This document shows, one piece after another, positions 56,601 through 64,000 of a stretch of DNA of 64,000 nucleotides. Position 1 is the first letter of the stretch; every line of letters begins with the position of its first letter. The translations under genes and the position numbers were made by a program. Under the pieces are notes generated by a model. It made no database searches and had not been told where the DNA came from. It saw only the letters and a list, made by a program, of their open reading frames with translations. Source of the DNA: Lactarius indigo (Eukaryota; Basidiomycota; Agaricomycetes; Russulales; Russulaceae); NCBI GenBank assembly GCA_025766275.1, contig JAFKAC010000007.1:1736001-1800000 (forward strand). Reading direction: 5' to 3'.

Positions 56601-58771
56601 TCAAAAACGCTCCTGATGGGCACGCGGAGCCGCACGGAGCTCAGACGCACCGATCGGCGCACGGAAGCTTGGCCTCCTCCGCCCCGGCGATATTTTCATA
56701 GTAGCCGGGTTGTGGAACCGGTCGACGATATCGGACATCGGTTTGGCCAACGTCACGCGCGTCTCGTGGTTGGGCGAAGGCGCGCGGCGGTTCGGGATGA
56801 GGCGTATGGGTTCCGATGACTGCCGCTGAGGAGGCGTCTGGAGCTGCGCGTATGGCGGCTGCGGCTGCGAATACTGCGATTGGGTCGTCGTTGGGGACTT
56901 TGCTTTCGAGGGGAGTAAGGGCAAGGGCGTCTGCGAGAGGGAGGATGGGGAAATGCCCTTGGCGTCGATCTGCGCGTCTTCGTAGTCGTACGTGCCGAAG
57001 AGTTCCTGCTCTTGCGAGACGAAGGAGAGCTGCTGGTGGCGCGAGCTGAAGAAGCCGCGGCTTCGGATCCCTGATTCGTGCGCGACTATCTCATTTTCGA
57101 TGGAGCGGGGGAAGAAGATCTGCGCGATTCGTCAAGGTCAGTCCTGATGAGAGATATGGGGGGACGCACCACAAGCGTGATACCAGATGAGATGACAACG
57201 CCGAACGCGCCGGTTATCGCAAGAAACTCTTTTTTTTTCACACAGTAATTATTAGAACCTGTCTTTGCGATGCGAGATCATAGGACACGTACCGGTCCAA
57301 AACCTGTCACAACAATGAGTCAGCAGGAGTCAACGAACCACCATCGGTACTACGTACATAGTATCGTTTATGTGCTGGTGGGGGCGAACGCCATCGACGG
57401 CCAAGATAAAGAGAGGTACCGCGAAGAGAAGGCGGAAAACGACACGTATTGTCTGGAGTGGGAACATGATTAGGGGACAAGGCGGCAAAAGACGTTACGT
57501 ACATTGAGCTCGTGGAACTTGGTCAGCCGGATGATAGTGTTCGTATCAACTCCTTCTTTCCTCTAAGGACCATTTAGCTATATGAGGATCAAGTCGTAAT
57601 GGAGCCGACTGACCAGTCCACCTAAGAAGGGTCGGAAGAGATGTCTGGAAACAGTGAACACAGTAATTTGGCTCAAGGGGAGGGACACTCACAGGACGGG
57701 GAGAAACCACAACGTAAGCGACAGGCTTCCCAGACTGCCAGCAAGGAACGTATACGCCTCGCACTTTGTCAACGGAATCAATACGGAGCCCTCCAAAATT
57801 CGCACAGGAAATGACACCGCACCTTGAGAGGATCGTGTCGCGTAAGAATAGTCACCAGTGGCATGTAAAGGATGGCAATGACCGAGCCCACGATCCACGT
57901 TTTGAAGTACAGACTCCGGAACCAATCCTTCTGCGTTGGTCCTGCGTTGACAACAAAGAGCCAAAAACAGAGCTCTGGGCAGCAGGGTTTCATATTTGGG
58001 AAGTCATGGACTAAATTGACGCCTTACCCTCAAGATGGGTAACCCTGAGGGCAGATGAGACACTCATTGCGGGAAATTTGCCAAGGCGACTCACATTTCG
58101 AGTCCCCAAGCCCATGAAAGGCACAAATATAAGGGCAAAATGGCGTTTTTGTGAGCGGGTGTCCATAGTTGGTGGGGAGTAGGATTGACTGGAACGACTG
58201 AGCGGGAGAAGAAGGGGAGGAAGGACGGGACAGACGTACTCCCGTATACTGGAAGGAAGATATATCCCTCCTTGTACTTGATGATACAGAAACCCACGGA
58301 GTAGATGATTATCAATGGTACGCTCAGCAGGTACGAGTACTATAAAAGTCGATCAGACGAAAAAGAGATGCACGTCGTTGAAATGTTACGAACGGTCATC
58401 ACGCGCTTGAAGGTCCCTTGCGAGCCATGGTTCCAGCTGATAGAGGGAACGAGCTCGAGGTGATATCCAACAGGGAAAGGGTGTGTACTCACCGCAAGCA
58501 CCTGAAGCGGTCAAAACACCATAGATGATAAATCAGAAAAACGCCCAGCTATCCACCGATTCAGGTCATCGTCAGAGCTGCATTCCGCAGTAGCACAGGA
58601 ACACTCACCAGAGACGAGAGCATAGACCAGACAAGAAGAGTAGGGGGCGTAGAATGAGACATAGCTCTGCAACGCCGCGGGCGAAAACGGACAGGGCCAC
58701 ACCAGGGTTATTCTATCAGACCCGAAAGCTTGGAGGGGGAGGGGAAATCGAAAGGAGGGACCGATCCATTT
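56601..58771 (-). CDS. Uncharacterised fungal multi-pass membrane protein
   Basis: About nine or more exons. Recognisable pieces in order: WPCPFSPAALQSYVSFYAPY; PLIIIYSVGFCIIKYKEGYI; WFRSLYFKTWIVGSVIAILY and MPLVTILTRHDPLK; CEAYTFLAGSLGSLSLTLWF; EGVDTNTIIRLTKFHELN; TIRVVFRLLFAVPLFILAVD and GVRPHQHIND; an 11-nt microexon (57293-57303) giving MFWTE at the joins; FLAITGAFGVVISSGITLV; RSIENEIVAHESG; then a Pro/Gln/Ser-rich cytosolic tail to the stop at 56601. About six membrane helices. To my knowledge this is a conserved basidiomycete family without an assigned function. The start is unresolved: ATG 58771 is the best candidate but its frame needs a further intron. Confidence 0.7.
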
Positions 58772-59228
58772 TTATGTAGAGAGCTAAAATTACAGTTCTT
58801 GTTCAGGACCATCAACTGGAGCACATGGTACATTCAGACTGGATACGGTTTTGGGTGTGCGCCAACGGGATGAGCGTGAGAGGGAAATTGGTAACGGCAA
58901 GGGGTGAGATCAGCCAGAATGGAAGGGGAACAGATATGATCGTTTCGATAGATCAGAGTTCTTGCATGGGGCATGAACGCTTATCCGGTTCGCTTGCATG
59001 TTAGCTTCCTGGCAACGAATAATACAGATTGATGGGTCTGAATAACTGCGCGCAGCTAGGTAATCACTACGCCATTGCGGGGACAGCTCGAATGCCACTC
59101 TCCCACCGGTTCAATTCTCTTTCCGAACCGGACCACTCCGACCCCCGGGATCCCGAGCGTACCGCCAAAATGAAACTTCCCGTCCTTCCGTTCGACGACA
59201 CCATTAAACAAGCTAGCACGACTAAGTT
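58772..59228. other. Bidirectional promoter region
   Basis: Lies between the divergent membrane-protein and ankyrin genes. No gene called. Confidence 0.5.
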
Positions 59229-59901
59229 ATGGACAACCACTCCAACAACAACAATAACAGCCCGATCAACCTGTCACCTGAAGACACAGAAGACCTTCTC
59301 CTTTCCTGTCGTTACGGTGACATCGACGACCTCAAGTCATTCATCGACCGTTTCGGCACAGACTCCGTAGGTAATGTCCGTGACGAGAACGGAAACACCG
59401 TCCTACACATGGCTTCTGCCAACGGCCACACCGGTGAGTCTTGTGTTCGTTCAAGACATCCTGCGATTGAAGTCGATCACCACTGATACCCGGCTCGGAA
59501 GGGCGTTCGCAGAGCTGCTCGACATCCTCCTGCCCATCGTACCGTCAACTCTCCTATCCGCACAGAATCGCGCAGGCTCGACAGCGCTGCACTGGGCTGC
59601 GCTCAACGCGCAGCTCGGCACCGCCCACGCCCTCGTTGGCTTCCCCGGTGGCCCCGGCGCAGACTTGATCGACATCAAGAATTCCGCGGGTCGTTCGCCC
59701 CTCGGCGAGGCAGAGGCAGCCGGATGGGATGAGGGTGCCAAGTGGATGGTCGAGGTCATGCGTCTCGACGATGCGGGCGCCGCACTGGGTGAGGAAGAAG
59801 CCGATGCGGAGGTCCGGGATGCCGACGGTCGGGTCACACACGCGTCCCTGCCCGCAGCTGCTGATATGCCCGAGGATGGGGGAGAACTAGCTTCGTCATG
59901 A
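59229..59901 (+). CDS. YAR1: Ankyrin-repeat protein, Yar1-like
   Basis: Start ATG 59229 (MDNHSNNNNNSPINLSPED), end TGA 59899-59901, one intron 59432-59510 (GTGAGT donor, CGCAG acceptor). The joined protein is about 197 residues, close to yeast Yar1 (200). Two ankyrin repeats: DENGNTVLHMASANGHTELL and RAGSTALHWAALNAQLGTAH, then DIKNSAGRSPLGEAEAAGWD and an acidic tail. Yar1 escorts ribosomal protein Rps3 to the nucleus in 40S assembly. The assignment rests on length, repeat spacing and the acidic C-terminus. A generic ankyrin protein is the alternative. Confidence 0.8.
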
Positions 59902-62027
59902 CGACTACCGTAAGACCTCTTACCTCAAAGTACCTTGTTTCAGGCTACTTACCATCACTATCCTCCTGCTCCAGTCTCAGAGGACAACGCGTGTAGATTG
60001 CAAAACGTTAAAGAGGCGGAAGTCGGAATAAAGTCTAGCCTGTTGTAACTCATCATATGGAATTGTAAGCTCTTTTGCAGTTGTTATCCTCTCCCGCGAA
60101 ACCCGACCGATTCCCTCGGACGGTGGTGCGCCTCTGATTCGATCAGAGTCCGCACCAGACTCAACAGAGTGCAATTCGATGCCCAAGAAGCCCGAGCGAC
60201 CGGTGGTCGTCCAACTGAAGGTAGTTCTATCTCTAGGTAAAGGAAGCCCCGCGGGTCGATGCAAACACATCAGCGCGTTCAGTCTGAGTTTGGTGCTGAT
60301 GCGCGATTCATAGGCGCTCGCCCTGTGAACATTGTACTGATCGACGCGGACGCGCCCGAGTGGCGTGAGTCCGACTCGGAGTCCCCTGAACTGCATATAA
60401 CCTCTCGTCTGCTCTCGTAAAGTTACGAGACATCATGTGGAACCGGAAACCGCCGCCGCAACTGCACAAATTGTGGCTCAAGCTATCTAGCTAGTCCGAG
60501 GCCTTGGTGTGCGATATTACTGAGTACATGACCAAACGAAAACGAACTGAAGGGAGGTTCCGACTTGCTGAACTGCCACATCGAATTTGGTCTACTGTTC
60601 TTCAAGATCACGGCTGAAGCGCTGACGCGCTGATGATTTGTACGCACCAGTATGGCTAGATCAGCCCCAGGATCACCCAGCTGACTCTCTATGCCCTTTT
60701 CGTTGATCGGCGGCAATGAAAATGAAGGATAGCTGTGCACCATCGGAGGCTATCGGGATATCTCTTTCCATCTGCCCTTCAAGCAAGACGCTGAGTCCAC
60801 ATGTATAACCAGCAGCATAGCCTGTATTGACATTACCGACGCGGTTGCTATGTCACAATGGTGATAGAGCGCCGCCTATGTAAGTAGGGGGATTGATCTG
60901 TGATTGCGGAGCTAACACCTATAGTTGAATATGTGATATAGGGGCTATATGGCTATGATAGGTGGGCCGGAAGCCTTGACGTTCAGAAGCAACTTTTGGC
61001 CTGCTTGACGCGAAGGAGGGCAAGACTGGTAGCACGCTCTTCGGAGACGACGCCATGTTTCAAGCAGGGAGAGGGGGAAAGGATGTCGCCCAGACGTTTT
61101 GCTTGACTCGGAGATATCCTACCCGCCAGAATATGCATCGTATTTTGGGCTGCAGTCGCACCGCCAGTTGTTATTGTATCACATCAGCGGCGACGTCAAT
61201 AAACAATCAGCATACGATGATACCCTGAAGCCGACGAGTCCCAGAAGGTGAACCAACAGAGCGCAGCTTGACAGTAATACCATGGAGTCTTCAGGTCGTT
61301 GATACCAACTCCCCTACAGATCAAAAGTAAAGGGCGCGTCCCTCAATCAAGAGTAGATGGTGTCCAACTCTCGCGTATCATAAGAGAATTTTGGCCGTCC
61401 AAAGATAATGGGAAGGCAGCCAAGTCTCCATTTCGCAGCGGCGTAGTGGGAAACTGGGATAGACCACAGTCCGCACCTATTCGTCATCCGAGTCCAAGCC
61501 GTTTCTTCTGAGAATATCTCCAATGCTCGACATTCACTCGTTGGGACTGCAAAATGACCAATGGTCCCAGAGTGCAGTCAACGGACATCCGAAGACCCGT
61601 TGTAGATTTCACGCAATCTTCACATTCAATATATGAGGCAGTGTCCCGTCATAATCAACTCCGCGTCCTACAGTGTGCTGCGGGGGAGTACTCTGAATGG
61701 ACTGACACGACGGTCTTGTCATTCACCGATAGACCGGGCGACTAACTTACTCGTCGTAGTCCAAATTTGTGTCCATTCAAGAATTATCTAAGAAACGCGT
61801 TTAGCCAGACTGATTTAGATGAATTTTTATGACGTGGACTAGTATTAGTCATCACTTTTTCATGAACCAGAACACGTGCTGGTACCCACGAACCAATAAA
61901 ATCATCGGAGGCAGGCCCGGTGTTGGCCCACCTCCGTCATTCACAAGGTACTTCGGGGCTCTATCGAGGCATGGATGCCCCTTGTTTTCCTTTGATATTT
62001 GACGTGTAATGCTCAGTCTTAGCCGCG
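59902..62027. other. Intergenic, no gene recognised
   Basis: 2.1 kb. A minus-strand frame of 139 codons at 59977-60396 and small plus-strand frames (61299-61511, 61554-61745) show no family signal or conserved motif. Confidence 0.45.
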
Positions 62028-63891
62028 ATGTCCGGCCATCATGACTTTTTTGCCACACACCTGTCGGCGCTACGTCTGTCGCGGGCACTAGCTCAGGAAT
62101 TCCCAAACACTAGAGCAGTGTGCCTGAACAACAGCTGGAACCCCGTGCTGGCGAACGAGGTCCGTCATTGCCTTCCTTTCCTGTCTCCCGAGTACCTGAT
62201 CACCATCACCTACCCTACTATAGCTCGCCGAGGCGGAAGCGCTCTTATCCGATGTCTTGCGTGGGGTCAGCATTCTGCGAAGTCATCTAAGACCATTCAA
62301 CCGTCTCCCACCAGAGCTCCTCGCTCACATCTTCTCTTTCCTCGGAGGTGGTGCCTACGTCGTCCCAGCTTCGCACGTATGTCAGCGATGGAGGGACGTC
62401 GCGCTGGACACGCCATCGCTCTGGACCACCATCCGCCAAGACGACCATTTCTGCGCCGTGCAGTGTTTCGTGGAGCGCTCGCGGCGCATGAAGCTCGACG
62501 TCTCCTTCCCGGTCTACATGCAGCAGGAGGGCATCAAGGGATTCCAGGCTGCCTTTGGGCACCACGCGTCGCGCATCCGGCGCCTGCACGTGGACGTCAA
62601 CGGCGACCGCGTTGACGATTTCTATCGCTCGCTCGCCGGGTGCGACCTCGTGATGCCGGCGCTCGAGCACTTCTCGATCATGATGATCGAGTACGGATTC
62701 CCCGACGACAGCCACGTCGACGGCCCCCTGAGTTTCTTCGACGAGTCGGAATTGCTCACCGAGCTCACGTTCAAAAGGGCGCTCCCGCTCCAGACCCACC
62801 TCTCGCCCGCCATCCGATCTCTCACTCTGGCGGACAGGGTGGTCGACCTGGACGAGCTCCTCGACTGCCTCGGCGCGGCGCCGAACCTGGAGTACCTTGC
62901 GCTGTTGGACTCGGTACCGCACACGTTCGACCCGAGAAGAAGACCCGTCGTCGCGCTGGACAAACTCAGAGAGTTCCATTGGTTCCAGGGCCGGGTCTAC
63001 GACAATGTGCTCGGGACCGTGAAGCTCTTCGAGCACGTCGTCCTCCCGAGCCTCGACAGCCCCGAGTTCGTGCTCCTTCTAGACCCTACAAAATACGCCG
63101 TCTCGGACCTATACATGCCCTGCCACCGTTCCACCACACTCTTCCACACTATCACGGAACTGTGTCTCGAGGCGACGCACTATTCGCCCGACAAGCCGGC
63201 GCGCAACAACATCGTCTTCCACGGCCTCCACAAGCACGAGACGCTCTTCAGCGTGCGCGTGCACCGCGCCTCGATCGAATCCGTCTGCGGCGGCACAGCG
63301 TCCTGCGTCGACGGCACCTGCATCGACGACAGCGGCTGGGGCTGGGATGACGGCACGGGCGACGGGCTGCTCCTCGCGTCCTCCGTCCGTGTCGACCTCT
63401 CCCACCTGACGCACCTGACGCTAACCAGCGCGCTGCCCTACAACTGGAGCCGGTTCTTCCGCGGCTCGTGGGGCAGCTTCTTCCACCGGCTGGCCGCGGT
63501 CCGCGTCCTCCGCCTGTACGTCCACCGGCCCGTCGACATCATCACGGCACTCGCGAGCGCAGACTACACCTCCGCACCGCACCTCCCCGCGCTCCGCGTA
63601 TTGCACCTCTTCCGCTGCGGCAGCGGCAACAACGACGGCGCGAATGGCGAAAAGGTCCTCTTGCGGTTCCTGAAGCGCCGTGCGGAGCTCGGAATCCCCA
63701 TAGAGAGCATCGTCTGCTCTGCGCCCGAGGACTCGGACAACGGGAACGACGCAGACGCAGACGCGCTCGTCATGATGCCCGGCGTGCTCTCCCTCGTCGA
63801 TTCTGTCGAGTTTGGCCATCCGGGCAAATGGGCGGACCCCCCTGGATTCCCACGACGCATGGGCGCGCTGCTCGAGGAGCACCTCAACTGA
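62028..63891 (+). CDS. F-box protein with LRR-like C-terminal part
   Basis: Two exons: 62028-62159 (MSGHHDFFATHLSALRLSRA ... VLANE) and 62224-63891 (LAEAEALLSDVLRGVSILRS ...), intron GTCCGT...CTATAG. About 599 residues. The F-box lies around residues 65-110: FNRLPPELLAHIFSF, then ASHVCQRWRDVALDTPSLWT. The rest has irregular leucine-rich segments (LEHFSIMMIE, LTHLTLTSAL, LRVLRLYVHRP). Presumed Skp1-Cullin-F-box substrate receptor. Basidiomycetes have hundreds of such rapidly evolving F-box genes, so the substrate cannot be guessed. The start at 62028 gives the usual short helical lead-in before the F-box. Codon use is strongly GC-rich at third positions compared with the transposon block. Confidence 0.88.
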
Positions 63892-64000
63892 TCGCGCTCG
63901 AATCAGCTGCGTCGTCTTCAAAACAAAACTCGTACAGTACTTCCCCTGCGTTCCAACTCCATTTTTTATTTTATTTTGATTGCATCCGCATGACAGACAT

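Noticed and set aside
59977..60396. 139-codon minus-strand frame downstream of the Yar1-like gene
   Set aside because: No domain, no conserved motif; it lies in the 3' flank of the ankyrin gene and may be chance.
62287..63036. 249-codon minus-strand frame within the F-box gene
   Set aside because: Antisense shadow of the F-box exon caused by high third-position GC; Glu/Arg/Val-rich without motif.
1..64000. CRISPR arrays, operons, ribosome binding sites
   Set aside because: The sequence is eukaryotic (spliceosomal introns throughout); no regularly spaced repeat array was seen.

Overview
The window is nuclear DNA of a filamentous basidiomycete, most likely an Agaricomycete. Genes are intron-dense with 45-65 nt GT-AG introns. 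There is a tandem family of fungal cytochromes P450, a basidiomycete-style F-box protein, an opsin-related heat-shock-type membrane protein, a chromodomain Ty3/gypsy element, a LINE ending in poly(A), and decayed Helitron-type helicase pieces. The species cannot be fixed from sequence alone.

Layout. 1-586: 3' end of a plus-strand P450 (copy A). 1.3-8.2 kb: four minus-strand housekeeping or stress genes: an F-BAR/SH3 cytokinesis protein, coatomer zeta, a retinal-less opsin-related protein and a CHY zinc-finger protein. 8.9-21.1 kb: three tandem minus-strand P450 copies (B, C, D), separated by spacers that are themselves duplicated. 22-45.4 kb: a block of transposable elements. 45.4-48.8 kb: orphan pieces of the P450 spacer and a helicase relic. 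48.8-51.0 kb: a fourth minus-strand P450 (E). 51.6-63.9 kb: an Ies2-like INO80 subunit, an uncharacterised multi-pass membrane protein, a Yar1-like ankyrin protein and an F-box/LRR-type protein.

The transposon block has a readable history. A minus-strand LINE of about 9.7 kb (21956-31667) has a 13-bp target-site duplication and a poly(A) tail. Its ORF1 and its endonuclease/reverse transcriptase ORF2 are each broken by a single TGA. A second, plus-strand element (35412-45400) has its own 12-bp duplication and poly(A). It shares 5' and 3' end sequences with the LINE but carries only an ORF1-like gene, so it is a 'half-LINE' probably mobilised in trans. Inside it sits a complete chromovirus (37070-45082) with a 5-bp TCGTA duplication and 774-bp LTRs that differ at two sites only. 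This is the youngest event, and it shows that the half-LINE lacked ORF2 before it was interrupted.

The P450 genes share one exon plan, including a 14-nt microexon that encodes the I-helix AG(S/T)DT oxygen-binding motif and a 25-nt microexon just before the PERF region. All four minus-strand copies look intact. The separation of E from B-D is explained by the transposon block and by loss of intervening copies, whose upstream repeat remains at 45.5 and 47.7 kb. I see no polyketide synthase, terpene cyclase or NRPS, so the P450 cluster is not an obvious biosynthetic gene cluster. Exon joins were made by eye from splice signals and family conservation and are not transcript-supported.
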